From Sipunculus nudus (Eukaryota > Annelida > Sipuncula > Golfingiida > Sipunculidae): a stretch of 64,000 nucleotides of DNA. The stretch covers positions 21,303,456 through 21,367,455 of the forward strand of contig CM049318.1 in NCBI GenBank assembly GCA_026874595.1. The letters are read 5' to 3'. The notes under the pieces are model-generated. The model saw nothing but the letters and a program-made list of their open reading frames with translations. It searched no databases and was not told the DNA's origin. Of this stretch, positions 25,129 through 37,193 are shown piece by piece. A program made the translations under genes and the position numbers. The stretch's first letter is position 1, and the number at the start of each line of letters is the position of its first letter.

Positions 25129-26354
25129 CAGTGGAACCCCACAATTACGATCACCCTGGGGACTGAGCAAAATGGTCGTAATTTGGGGGTGGTCGTATTT
25201 GTGAAACTCTAACCTTGGTCGCATAAAACACGCCAATGTTTAAAGTGTATCGGTGTGTATATATTGCATATCTTTAATGTGAATATAACAACATATTTTA
25301 CTTAGCGGAGGACCCTTATTATGATTTTTTGTGGGTAGCTGAAAGGAAACAAAACTGTTTTATATTTTTTTCATGATAAAAATTAATATACATGTACACA
25401 AACGGAGTGACTGATGATTAACACAAAATTACACTAGAGGCAATACAAAGACAACCTACTGAATACATATCGAACATAATGCGTGGCTGTCATATATTTA
25501 GCCTTACACTTGAGTATATAATGCAAGCACTTGAGCTTTACCGACGCTAAATTGCTGAGCCAGTTTGCGTTGACTGCGTCCTGGTGATGCCGCCTTGATT
25601 AACGCCACTTTCTCCTTCAAGAAGGGCTCTTTCCGAGGCAAGGTCGCACAACAGCAAACTATTTAAACGCACACTGAACCATGAGAGATATAAACTGACA
25701 GCGATCTATCCGATAAGGCAAGACAATTTATTGGATTTGCCCCATTCAAGCTTTATTTATACATTTAACTGGCTGCTCAATACTCAGTGTGAGTAAGCTA
25801 TGAGCACATAGGTCGTATAACTGACAAACGCAGATCAAACAATATGTGACGTGTAGAAATATTAAGCCCTCGACCCCCACACTTAGGGTAGCTGTAATAC
25901 AGGTAATCGATGAGGGGCAATAAGCATCGCTATCCCAAGACCCCGAGGCAGTTAGCCACACAGACTGGCTCATTAAGTAATCATGCAGATGGTTACCCTC
26001 TTTGATCAATAAGTTACGCCTCAACGACTCTCAGCGCAGGCACCGAGTCAGGAAGATATGCAGGACCAGATTAACATTCGGGTTGGGAACATTTTTTCAC
26101 CCTCTTTGATCTTTCGTTAAGGCGCCTGTGAGGAGGCGAAGCCATTGACTCGTGACAAATGTTGTTTCAGTACTTCTAGGCGGTGGTCGCATGAGCGGGG
26201 TCGAATAAGCGCAGGGGCCTGGAAATCTGGTCGTAATTCTGAATTCAGGGGTGGTCGTAATTTTGAGTCATTTTTAAACATAAATTAACTAAAAAAAACG
26301 GAACAATGCAAAGTGGTTGTTATTGTGGGATGGTCGCAAGGCGGGGTTGCATTG
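25129..26354 (-). mobile_element. pogo/Tigger-like DNA transposon derivative, 1226 bp
   Basis: Terminal inverted repeats are imperfect: left CAGTGGAACCCCAC, right (reverse complement) CAATGCAACCCCGC. TA flanks both ends (25127-25128 and 26355-26356). The equivalent place in half B (about 42345-42365) reads straight through, acting as an empty site. The interior keeps an N-terminal transposase helix-turn-helix remnant but no full transposase ORF, so the copy is non-autonomous. The insertion postdates the segmental duplication. Confidence 0.85.
25525..25655 (-). pseudogene. Transposase N-terminal HTH (psq/CENP-B-like) remnant
   Basis: Minus-strand translation of about 25650-25530 reads KEKVALIKAASPGRSQRKLA followed by QQFSVGKAQV. 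This matches the helix-turn-helix pattern that opens pogo/Tigger/CENP-B-like transposases. The DDE domain is not present inside the element. It supports the pogo assignment made from the termini. Confidence 0.7.
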
Positions 26355-26662
26355 TATTATATAGTACTGTTATATTATTATACTTTTGCATATGCCATTC
26401 CTTTTAATACATTTCGCAACTAAAAAGTCTTTATTGAAGAGGTAATTTACACCTTTTTATAACAAGGTTTACAGGTTGAAAAAAAACTTCATCAAATCAT
26501 CTGCTTAGAATACACCTTTCACATTTAGATAGAGCGACACGGTATTTGTGTTAGCGGTCCGGTAAGGTCCAGCCCAAAATTGTGGACCGGTCAAAACCTC
26601 TAGTTTTAGTCACAGTGCTAGCTAACTTTATTCATTTCTTGTGTCCTCACACACATACTCAG

Positions 26663-26956
26663 AGACACCAAGGACCTAATTTTCCAGACGTAAAGACTCG
26701 GCGGTTTCGTCTTCGACTTAAGTTGCCGAAATACAGAATCAAAGCCAACTACAAGGATCTTATCGTACGATGTCTTTGCGGCGACTGTTCTCTTCTGGCA
26801 GAGATGGAGTCTGATCTTCTGTTTATCCTTGAAAAATTCTCTTCATTTTCCGTAGGTCTCATTTTCTACTGCTTTTCAAGCCAAGACCTCTCTCGGAATA
26901 AAAGAATTGACGGATGGCAGTGCCATCGCCAGCACCAGTTTGCCTTGATACGGTGA
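26663..26956 (+). CDS. Unrecognised exon-like ORF, half A copy (97 codons)
   Basis: An open frame ends in TGA at 26954-26956 and lies directly behind a pyrimidine-rich acceptor ending ACTCAG at 26662, so it reads as a 3'-terminal exon in phase 0. There is no upstream in-frame ATG, so it would need earlier exons that I cannot identify. Compared with its duplicate at 42656-42949, 16 codons differ: 11 synonymous and 5 replacing, whereas neutral drift would give mostly replacing changes. The ORF diverges about 5 percent while flanking DNA looks roughly twice as diverged. The product is basic at the start (RRFRLRLKLPKYRIK) with a hydrophobic patch (SFSVGLIFYCF) and several cysteines. I recognise no family. 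A GTAGGT inside the ORF at 26852 is a possible alternative donor. Confidence 0.45.
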   Translation, partial: RHQGPNFPDVKTRRFRLRLKLPKYRIKANYKDLIVRCLCGDCSLLAEMESDLLFILEKFSSFSVGLIFYCFSSQDLSRNKRIDGWQCHRQHQFALIR

Positions 26957-28901
26957 CGAATACAAAGGACTGTAGGGGTGGCGAAACTCTCGGTAGACTG
27001 ACTGGGTAACATGTACCGATTAAAAACTAATTTCGAGCATCTACATAAACTGGCGTGTTTAAGGCATCTTCCCGCAGGGCTATGAAATCTGGTTGTTGTA
27101 CATAGAACATATTGCTGGAAAGCTTAAACATACGCAGTTTGATATTGATCTTCTGAATCATTTGGCAAGGAAGGATAACGATTCTTGGTGTTTAGGCCAA
27201 GGCTGAAACCACGGTCATCCAGGCAGTGATTATGAAAACTCAGATAGCTAGGACATGAGAGATGGATAACTCTTGAAATACAAAATAATGTATGGTGAGC
27301 TCTTGAGATAAGGAAAGCCTTACTGCTAGAGTACTCTAAAAACTTATAGCTTTGAAGAAAACAGTCCCCGATTGGACAGCGTGAAAGAATCCACAAGAGA
27401 TAGAACGTGCGCAGATGTCATCATGGAACATGAAAAACGATCTGGATGTTCATATGAATGTGGAACTAAAGGTCACATAAAATTATCTGGGACAGGTACG
27501 TTTTACCTTATATTTAGCTTAACTCTTCCTTAAATCTACATTATATATTCCGTTGAAAATGCTCCTCGAAGCATATGATGTGTATTTGATTTCATTTGAA
27601 AAACCTACCATGATGGCCTATTTGACGGGCCATACCAGAGGTCCGACCGCACAGTGTTCATGGAGGCTTGTTCTAGTTCTATCTATACGGTGATTCTTCT
27701 AACGATTATCATTTTAAAACATGCATATATTGTCATAGACATTTATATGAGGTAAATAGCCTTTAAACGGACGGAACCAAGATTTTTAAAAAGGGTGTCC
27801 AATTCAGAAAGAATAATTCAAATAGGCTTAAAATGGTGTTCCGGTCGGGGAATGGGAGCACTTGGCCACAAAATTGCTTATACCCTTTACATGGGGTTTA
27901 CAGATTAATTTGAGTCGTGATGACAGCCATGCTGAGGTAGGTTTTACAAGGCCAAATATCCTGTTGCATCGATATCGGGGTAAACAACAGATAATCTTAA
28001 CATTAGACAAAGAATAATGAATTAATATAAAGGCAACATGTGAACTCACAAACCAAAATGGAAACTCGACTCTATGGTAATGAGTCATTTCGTGTATTGC
28101 GTACAAGTTGTCTACTGTACAGTAACCAGTTCGATCCATGTATGTATTCAGTCGGTCCGAAATTCAACAAAGGAACTGAGGGATTTATCAATATTATGTG
28201 TTAAAGGGATTGTTTTCTCAGAAGTAGAAAGTGTTGTTAGAGAGTAAACTCTGAAAGCTAACGATTGGTTTGGTGTATATATGAGAGGTGAGAGCGTTCT
28301 TGTAGACCTTAAGGCGTTGTAAAAATAATGAAAATATATGCGCCCGCATAACACCTCACAAGGCGGTCCTCGATTTAGGGTGTAACGCCACTATGACACG
28401 GATTACGCTAGTCGTAGAACCTCTAATGTCAGAAGGGGGAAATGGCGCTAAGACAGTGAACCCCTCAAAATCTGATGAAAAAAGTGATCCCCATGACCCA
28501 TGGTCATATGAATATCAATTATTGGTTATAATCGAATATTGTGATATAACTTGCACATCATAACAACTTCACCAGAGAGGCTTCTGTGTCAAACCGTTTT
28601 ACTGTATTTATGTGTAGGCATCGATATATCAATGTTTATATTAACTAGTTTTTCTATCTGTGACTATTATCTTAATCTGAAACTTTAAAACGTTTTACAA
28701 CAGAAAAAAAACATTATTTATTTCATGTCCTGAGCACTAAACGGAAAACAATTTTCAAAGACAATTGGTCAGTGCTGCCATCAAGTGGTAAATTCTTAAA
28801 ATAGTTTAACTTCATGGTGACACTGGGACGTCGGAGGATAGGAATCATGTGACGTGATGATTTGAATGCCACACATGATTTCGGAGAGTGAAGTCACGAA
28901 A
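26957..28901. other. Non-coding duplicated DNA upstream of the orphan galactosidase exon
   Basis: Homologous to 42950-45402, with moderate divergence and scattered indels. No ORF here is conserved with its counterpart. One TCATGTGA motif (28845-28852) survives upstream of the orphan exon, where half B has three. Confidence 0.55.
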
Positions 28902-28958
28902 ATGAAGTCGAGTGTTTGTGTAGCTATCGTGGTAATTTGTTGTGCTGTATTCATGATT
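28902..28958 (+). pseudogene. Orphan duplicate of beta-galactosidase exon 1
   Basis: A 57-bp ATG-initiated exon of 19 codons (MKSSVCVAIVVICC..., a hydrophobic signal-peptide start) ends in an intact GTGAGT donor. It matches the true first exon at 45403-45459 in length, phase and flanks. No exon 2 follows; similarity to intron 1 ends near 29200. It is the 3' end of half A, so the duplication breakpoint fell inside intron 1. It could still splice to the distant real exon 2 at 46143, but would first have to bypass FMO copy 3. Confidence 0.8.
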
Positions 28959-29616
28959 GTGAGTAATACTTCATGTCTTATAGCCCATTATGTCAAGAAT
29001 TTGAATACATTATACATTCACATGTTTAATCTCTTCTACATGTGAACATTCACGCGTCTGGCTGACCGAATACCGGTCCTTCCGTGTTTCTCTATCTCTA
29101 GTACCACTTTACTCGTACTGGTATTACTATAAGTAAATCTTTATTAAATAACCATGAAAAAAATATTTACATTCAGAAAGTAACACAGGGAAACATAATC
29201 CGTATGTTGTAACTTTGCTTAATGATAAATTATAACTCGCATAGAAGTACATCATGAACTCATACACTCATTTGGTTCTAAATCTATCGCTACGTGGCGC
29301 TGTAGGTAATATTTGCCAGTGCGCCATGTATGCAGATAACACAAATTAGACATTTTTCCCCGCATAGGATAAAGCCCCTCACCGAGAGCTCTTAACAATA
29401 GATATATCGTATAATGAAGCCTCTTATATACGCTCATATGATATAACCTCTATTCAACTTACAACAATTGAGTTGTTGAAGAACAATCAACTCTTAATAT
29501 GCTGTTCATTTTGTGTAAATAACATTAGTTCTCAAATAAATACAAACATTTGAATACATAAATTTATTTGATACAAGTTTAAATTAATTTTATACCTTTT
29601 TTACCACGAACTTACA

Positions 29617-29719
29617 GAGCCTGGGAGACGACAAGCTCAAAATATTTATTAATCCGTGCGTACGGATAATCTCTGCACATGGATTAATAAATACTTTTAC
29701 CATGTCGTCTCCCGGGCTC
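29617..29719. mobile_element. 103-bp foldback (MITE-like) inverted repeat
   Basis: Two arms of about 39 bp pair with few mismatches (GAGCCTGGGAGACGACA against GAGCCCGGGAGACGACA read from the other strand; both inner ends TATTTATTAATCC), leaving a loop of about 25 bp. A TTA on each side is compatible with a 3-bp target duplication. The element is far too short to code. Confidence 0.75.
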
Positions 29720-30004
29720 ATTACGAACTGTTTAGTACAACATAAATCCAAATTCCAGCAACGGGCTATAAATACTGTTTTGTGATTTCTAATTACGCAA
29801 ACGAATTTAATATTACATTAAAAAAGACTATTGAGACAACATTGAGTTGTAATGTTTCCAATACCTTGTTCGCATACGTATCAAAAGAAATCACGGGAAC
29901 AGATAAAGGGACAACAAAATCGATTTGAATAATATATTAGTATGTGAGTGATGACATAATAATACTATTACATGATGTTTATTGCTTAAATTAGCATTTT
30001 TCAT

Positions 30005-30008
<4 letters not shown>

Positions 30009-30050
<42 letters not shown>
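30009..30050. repeat. (TA)n microsatellite
   Basis: A pure AT dinucleotide run of about 42 bp in the junction region between the duplication halves. Confidence 0.95.
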
Positions 30051-30053
<3 letters not shown>

Positions 30054-31203
30054 ATCGAAAAGATCATACAGATCAATTTGATTTAATATATCAACTTAGG
30101 AACAATAAACAATCTGTAAGAAATAAAAAAAACACAGGGAAACACAAGAGTAACACAAGAGTGGACATGCTTTGTGTCACGCCAGGCAGAGCCATTCTTT
30201 GAGGTCTTAATGCGTTTCTGCGGAGGAAGGCCGTCCTTTAGTCTGGACAAGAATTTCGTCGACAGGGATTTAACACTGTATTTGTTGCAGGAACTTACAA
30301 GTATTCAAAGAGCGTCCGTTTCTAAAGTATTTAAAGAAGACATGTGTGGAAATCATGGTTAGCGCTTAATGCTGCAATAAATGTTAATCCACTATTATGT
30401 GTGTGATACTGGAAACGCAGCTGTACGGTTTGAGATCGTATATACTATAATCTATGCAGAATAGTGTATGTAATTATGGTTCCTCAAAGAGATACGCTTG
30501 TGTCGTATATTGTTATATTTGGACTGCATTCATTTGCGTTCTTGGATTCCATTACTTGAGATATAATGAATTCATACATTGTACCTTTCTAACTGTTATT
30601 CCCGAAATTCCGGAATCAGCGATGTCTCTTTTAAAATCCCCGAAAGAAGTTTCCCCGAGGTTAAGAGGTCAGGATTGCCTCTGTTCACCAAGTTTCTAAT
30701 ATAAACGTTCCTCCATAATGTTTCAAACAGCAAGTCTTCATTTTCAAGTAACAACCATGGATGCACTGAGAGGTAAAGCCTCGACCTTACACAAAGATTT
30801 TTTTTTGACGATATTCTATATTTCCTACTAAAGGAGCCTACTTTTGACTGGTCGGCCCTATCCAGGATAGATGACCTCCATTACAGGAGAAACTGGAATA
30901 AGGGTCTCCAACATTGCTTATTCGATAGGAACTGTCCAGCCAGACGAAGCTGAAGGTTTGATCCATCCACTGGCGGAAATCAGAAAAATAAGATAACCAT
31001 CGGAGCCATGCAATATCAGAACTCTCCTTGACAGAGTAACCTCTGATATTGTTTTTATAGGAGAACAGCCTCCTGGCTTTACACAGATATCCATACCTTC
31101 GGCAAAACTGGGCTGGTTTGAATGGTTTTCACTTCATAGGGCTCCTCATATCTCATAACAATCCGATTGAATAATTGCTTAGAAGAATTTAGCTAATCTG
31201 TAC

Positions 31204-32098
31204 CAGGGTTGAATTTGCATTTAAATGCAGAGAATGAAACATTTAATTTTCAAATGTTAATGCAAATCACAAAATGCTCTCTTGTATCAGTAGAAAGAGC
31301 TTTATAAGTCAAGGAACAATACGTTAATAACATAACTTGCCATGTCACGTTTCAACAGTTCCATAGTTTATTGATATCAGGTGGCATTGAAAACATCTGA
31401 TTTGAGTAGAGCAGGGAGTCAAGGTCTTTCCGTTCAAGTGGCATTTGAGCAGTTCTGGGCGTGATTACTAGTCCTTCAAATGACACGATCAGTTTGTACA
31501 GGTCACGGTATATGACCAAGGCTTACAGCCATGCATAGTAATCACTATAATTGATGAGATCAAGAAGTAGCTTACTCAACAGTCACAGGTACTTGCAAGC
31601 CAAACTTGACAAAGATGCAAGCCAGTAGTTCATTTATGAGTTGTCTATACATTAAATGCTACATATAATGAATAAATACAATTCTAGAGGTATTCAACAT
31701 GCCACCGTCAAGATTACCATGCATTTTACTTCATTTTGATGGTAACATTCTGATAGAGTAGCCAAGCGCACATGCTGTTTCAATTCGGACATCCCTGTAA
31801 GCATAATATATTGGTGTACATCGTTCATCAATCCATTTAAAATCTTTAAACAATACACTTTAATACATATTCAATGCAAAAATGAACAAATCTCATTACT
31901 ATTCGGAAAGTCTTATATAAAAATCACTGTGTTGTAAAATAACAATAAAATTTAAGAAAAGCCGATTCCATATGAGATTTCTGTAACCAAATATAATTCA
32001 AATGCAAATGCACAAGTGGGTGTTTTAAAACGCATTTGCATATGATTATTTGAAAATTTGCATTCAAATGTGCAAATTTGCATTTGAACCCAACACTG
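31204..32098. mobile_element. hAT-like non-autonomous element, half B copy
   Basis: Termini are CAGGGTTG (31204-31211) and CAACACTG (32091-32098, complement CAGTGTTG). Flanking octamers ATCTGTAC (31196-31203) and CTGTGTAC (32099-32106) agree at 6 of 8 bases, consistent with an aged 8-bp hAT target duplication. Clusters of ATTTGCAT/ATGCAAAT near both ends look like subterminal repeats. No transposase is encoded. It ends about 570 bp before the FMO copy 3 ATG. Confidence 0.65.
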
Positions 32099-32488
32099 CT
32101 GTGTACTTGAACATCCGTCACCTCTTGTCAGCAAAACATGGCGATATCAGGAATGTACTCTACCTTGGAAATGGGACAACATCTGGAGGTCAGCATAAGA
32201 AAAAAAATCAAACATATGTATCTCGGTATCACAGTAAAAACGTAATTGGTCCCTTGAGTTTCATCGTAGAAATTTCTAGTTTCGTTAGACGGAATAGTCA
32301 CTGAATATATGGAGAGCGTTTGAGTCGTAACCCGAAAATGTTATTATCAAGTTCACTTTAAACCGCAGAGTAAAATAAGTCTAAATTATCTATAGGTTTT
32401 AAAATGCACTCCGCTCGTCTCGATATTGTTTATATTAAAGTCATAAATCAAGTTTTGTATGTAATCACAAAGACATTATAATCCGGAA

Positions 32489-32494
32489 CACGTG
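32489..32494. promoter_or_regulatory. Conserved CACGTG E-box upstream of FMO copy 3
   Basis: The shared GGAACACGTGTC core, 179 bp before the start codon. The surrounding promoter is clearly more diverged than those of copies 1 and 2, which makes retention of this core more notable. Confidence 0.38.
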
Positions 32495-32667
32495 TCTGTC
32501 ACATCGTAGAGGGTCAGGTATATTGCGTGTTTCTAGAGCGCCTAATCCCTGGTTCAACGGACTCAGCTGTCCTTCGCCTTGCTTGTTTGACCTAGCTCAA
32601 GTCTATCAACTGAAGCAATATGTATAATATTATATGACTTAAGCCTTGATTATCACATGTAGACAGT

Positions 32668-35600
32668 ATGACTGGACGTGTAGCTATCATCGGTGCTGGG
32701 GCCAGTGGTCTTCCAGCCATCAAGTGCTGTCTTGATGAAGGTCTGCAGCCTGTATGTTTTGAGAGAACGGACTCTATAGGGGGATTATGGAACTTTACGG
32801 AGGAGGTTCTGAAGGGACAGGGGAGCGTCATGGAGACGACAGTGATGAATTCAAGTAAAGAAATGTCTTGCTACAGCGACTACCCTATGCCAAAAGAGTT
32901 CCCTAACTACTGTCCTAATCCCAAAGTATTTGAGTATTTCGACAGCTATTGCGAGGCGTTTGGACTAAAACAGTTTATCAGGTTAAGTATACTTATTTTG
33001 GCCTGCCTGACTCTCTCAGTCGCAGTATTTATTAACGTAATGTGATGCTTCAATGAGTTAGGCCTACTATGAAAACTAATGCACTAGCTATATCTAACTT
33101 TCCTGGGGTGGCTGACTCCAACAAATAGGTTTTGGATGGGTAAGTGAAATTCGAAATATATACCTCTTGCGTCTTGAGTATGTCAATATTCTTTCTTTAA
33201 CCTCTTTTACTGATGTAGAAAAAATAGCAATATCAAATCTGAAAAAGTCTAGCTTTCTAAAACATTAAGTATAATATTTTGTAGTGAATCCATATTGCGA
33301 AATGTTTCAATGTTATTCTACGCTTTCATGTTCTAAGTGTTTTCGGTTGGCTTGGATGATTGTAAACAATCATAGGAATCCGTGGAATATAGTATCACTG
33401 GACGGTCCCTCACACGGTTCTACACCACAGAACATCACAGAATACTCACAAAATTGTAGTGAAGGTTGCTTAACGGTTGCATCCAGGCTTAATACAGGAA
33501 CTCATGTCGCAAAAAAAAGATTAATCGCGCATCGTCGTCCTACGTTACAATGTTGATGAAACAATAGATATTAACTCTAGCAGTATATCGTAGGGCATCG
33601 TTTTTAATGTATTGGCAGCTAAGATGATACCTTTCCCCCTATTATCTATCAGATTCAGACATGAAGTTCTGATGGTCCGTAAGTCTGAGGACTTCAGTAC
33701 GACAGGACAGTGGAACATCAGATATAGAAACAATATCACAATGACGGACACTGAGGAAACATTTGACTTCGTACTGGTCTGTTCGGGGCATCACGCTCAG
33801 CCTAAGGAAGTGACGTTTAAGGGTCAAAGCCTGTTTAATGGCACCATCATACATAGTCATGATGTGAGACGTGGGTCCGACTTCAGGAATCAGAGAGTGG
33901 TCGTCGTCGGAGTCGGGAATTCTGCTATGGATGTAACCGGGGATGCTGCAACAGTAGCTAAACAGGTAAAAATGTCCAAGTGGTCCAATGTCTACTCTCT
34001 CCGGTTAGATTCAAGGGGGGGGGGGGGGTTGCCTTGAGAACTAGTTTTACTGCCCCTATTAGTTATAACTATTTCTACAATCCATGTAAAACAAACAAAA
34101 GTAACAAGATAGAATTGAAAATTGAAATAGACATTATGATTCGATTAGATTAGACAATACACTCAGAATTTGAAAGGACAAATAATTACACTAAACATTA
34201 TAATAGTAGTATGTTGCCCACAGTTTGAAAAGTTATTGCCAAGAAAGCAGTTCCTTCATTTTATAATATTATAAAATTGCATCCTATTGATTTTTTACAA
34301 ATTTACCCGCAGTTAATAAGAAAATTCTGTCTCATTATAAGTTCTTTGTATAATAATTTATTCAAATTCTTTTGCATAGAAATAATTAATTAAGGTATAT
34401 TATATAAGATTTATATAACATATATAGTTTTTGTATCTCTATTTATAATATCAGGTTTACCTGAGCACCCGGAGAGGCACTTGGCTACTTTCCAGACTTG
34501 CACCAGGTGGTCTCCCCTTTGATATGGTATTTAATACCCGCAAGGCCAATTTCATGTTCACGTGGTTCCCACAGATAGTTCTATCTGACTTATCCAAAAT
34601 GTTGAATCATCGATTCGACCATCGTGTGTATGCGCTCCAGCCAAAACACGGCCTCATTGAAGCACATCCACCGACAAGCGATCTGCTTCCTGGGTTAATA
34701 ATGCGTGGGGCAGTGATCGTGAAGCCCGATATAAAACGACTGTCCACAACAAGTGTAGAGTTCGATGACGGAATGATCGTAGACAACATTGATGCTATCA
34801 TCTGCTGCACTGGATACATCTTTGGATTTCCATTCATTGATAAATCAGTCATTGACGTGAAGGACAATAAGACGAGCCTGTACAAGTACATGTTTCCTCC
34901 CGATCTCGAGCAGATGACCCTGGCCGTTATCGGATGTATCCAACCTCTTGGCTGCATATTCCCTGTATCAGAACTTCAGTGCCGCCTTGCCACCCGCGTA
35001 TTCAAGGTACAGTATATGTAGTATACCATTTTAAATTGTTAAATTGTTAAAGTCAGCCAGGTAGTGGCCCGGCGAACATCATATGAACATCAAGGCTTAT
35101 TTATCCCTGCAGTCTGTGGTGTTTCGATAAACTTTAATTTTATTGTTATGTACGATATGTTGTCCCAATCATGCGAAAAAATCAACATTAAGTTGAGGGC
35201 ACGTTTCATGTATGATATGGGGGAAAGGACAAGTAATACAATAAGAATGATGTGTTACTATTAAAACATCATGATTTTCGGTATTAAATTCCTGGGACAA
35301 GGTACAATCAAGATACCATTAACTGATGTTAAGACATCCAGAGAGCGAACGTCTAAGGTTATACTGAGAATTTCCCATTAAACCAGTGCCAGTTATTTTC
35401 TAAGTGCCACCGGGTGATGCCCATGCTCTATGATGAAAACTGCTTAATGGATACCTCAGCATCATTTTCCACACACGAGATCTGTCGAAAAAGGTCAAAG
35501 ATAGATCTCTTGCACACATTCGTGCGCACTGCACACTTTCCAACCAAACGCGAGCCAAATCGCCTGGCAATTCAAAATTGCTATAATTAAGGCAATTGAG

Positions 35601-37193
35601 CAAATATAGAACATACATTGACAACATTCATTTCATATATAATGGTTATAAAGAATATGATTGTCTGTCTGTTTTTTAAATGTTGTTAACCCCGGGGAAC
35701 TACATCTTATTCATAGTAACGTTGCGATGTAAATGTATTCAAACAATAGCACGTACCACCCGGTTTAAGCACGTGTTTGGTAAAAGGGCGCGATTCTAGG
35801 GTGACAGATGACGTCCGGGTGCTTGAGGTCCGTCATGGTTGTATACAGCGGGTAATCTCTCAGCAACCGCGGTCAATGTCTGTCGAGGCCGCTGAATGGT
35901 CCTATCATTGTTTCAAGAGGTCTTGACCCGGTGCGGAGGTTGCCTCAGCATATGGCTTCCTTATTATTTACAGTAAACCGCCATTGCATATTAGCGCCTT
36001 CTTGTGTTTATTTAACGAAACATATAACGTTTGAATAAGGCATTAAAAGTCCCTAATTCCTTTTATATTCTTATGCATTTGTGTGGATCGCCAACAGTAA
36101 TACATAACGCTTCACTGCGGTGAGTTGAAAAATTGATTAAAGTTAACGTTTGATCGAAAAGAAAGATAACTTCTAAATCGTTCAAAGTTTGAATACTAGA
36201 TGGCACTGAGTAGCAAATGCAGGAGTTACCGTAAATATCAAAAATGTTGATCAATTGTACCCTAGTCTTCAACATCATAACAATAAAAAAAAAGAATGTG
36301 AGGACAAATTCTTTGCATTTGTTGTTTGCCTTTGGTTATTATTATTTTCAGGGTCAGATCAAGTTACCAAGCAAACAGGAAATGCATGAAGACATTACAC
36401 AGAAAAGGGCTGCCATGGCAGCGCGATACCCAGACACCACGCGACACACAATACAAGTAGACTATGTGCCGTACATGAATGAACTGGGAAGCATTGTTGG
36501 GTGTAAACCGAACCTGTGTAAGTTATAGAAGAAAAATTCACATCAAACGAAATTCATGACCAAAATTGTTTTGAAATACAGATAGATATCGTTATCGCAC
36601 ATATAATGAATAAGATATAGCTGAACGGATGAAATCTGTACACAAACAGCAGCAAGTTTCCAGCGTGCATGCACAACCTTAAAAACTGTTTCTCAATAAG
36701 GAACAGGGATTATGTCATAAAATACGCGGGCTATTTCAAGTCATTATTTAACCTACCATAGCCCTGTTGGAGGATTATGTATTCATGATATTCACTTGCA
36801 CCAGAAAGTTAGATATAAGTTATTTATATGAGTTATGCCTTCTTAACAGGGAAGTACTTCTTTACGGACAACAGACTGTGGTGGGAACTGTTCTTCGGAT
36901 CTTGTACCCCAATCCAGTACCGCCTTGACGGACCAGGCAGATGGGATAGGGCGCGAGAGGTCATACTGAGTACAAAGGAAAGAGTTATGCATCCCTTCCA
37001 GACCAGACAAGTGCCTCCCCCTGGTTCTGAACAAAGAACTAGCAGCTTCTGTCAGAAGCTTCTGCTCCTGGCAGTTGTTGCTGGTGGACTCTGGTTCATG
37101 AGGAAGAAACAAGGTCTTAAGCCTTCTGATTTGGCCGAAAAAGTGAAGGAACGTGTATCAAATGTCGGCTTTGTTGCCAATCAACTGAACTAA
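32668..37193 (+). CDS. Flavin-containing monooxygenase, copy 3
   Basis: Intact five-exon FMO with exons 32668-32981, 33653-33965, 34455-35006, 36352-36517 and 36850-37193, giving 562 codons with consistent phases. Motifs match copy 2: FAD GxGxxG at residues 9-14, FMO signature F-x-G-x3-H, NADPH motif (GVGNS here, the textbook Asn form, where copies 1 and 2 have GVGDS), CTGY, C-terminal hydrophobic anchor and charged tail. Exon 1 uses the donor GTTAAGT where the other copies have GTAAAGT, possibly weaker. Introns 1 and 2 and most of intron 3 are nearly identical to copy 1 although copy 1 is two genes away, which indicates gene conversion. Expected role: NADPH-dependent oxygenation of N/S compounds at the ER membrane. 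Confidence 0.93.

Larger units (their letters stand above)
6375..29200. repeat. Segmental duplication, half A
   Basis: Homologous in order and orientation to 30345-45715. Matching landmarks are the left edge (GGAAATCATGGTTAGCGC near 6376 and 30349), a hAT-like element, a five-exon FMO, a pair of 226-bp repeats, a 294-bp exon-like ORF (26663 and 42656) and beta-galactosidase exon 1 (28902 and 45403). Differences in length come mainly from insertions: a repeat block near 6745-8085, the LINE at 13871-22894, an extra segment at about 23895-24745 and a pogo-like element at 25129-26354. Boundaries are approximate, set by eye where similarity ends. Confidence 0.8.
28959..30345. other. Duplication junction region, AT-rich, no gene
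   Basis: The left 250 bp match the start of galactosidase intron 1. The rest is AT-rich, unmatched DNA with a foldback element (29617-29719) and a (TA)n tract. A short ORF at 30174-30362 reads protein-like (for example DLTLYLLQELTSIQRASVSK after a TTGCAG), but I cannot assign it. Confidence 0.5.

Noticed and set aside
30174-30362. Protein-like 62-codon ORF at the duplication junction
   Set aside because: Reads plausibly after a TTGCAG acceptor, but there is no paralogue, no recognised domain and no neighbouring exon to support it.
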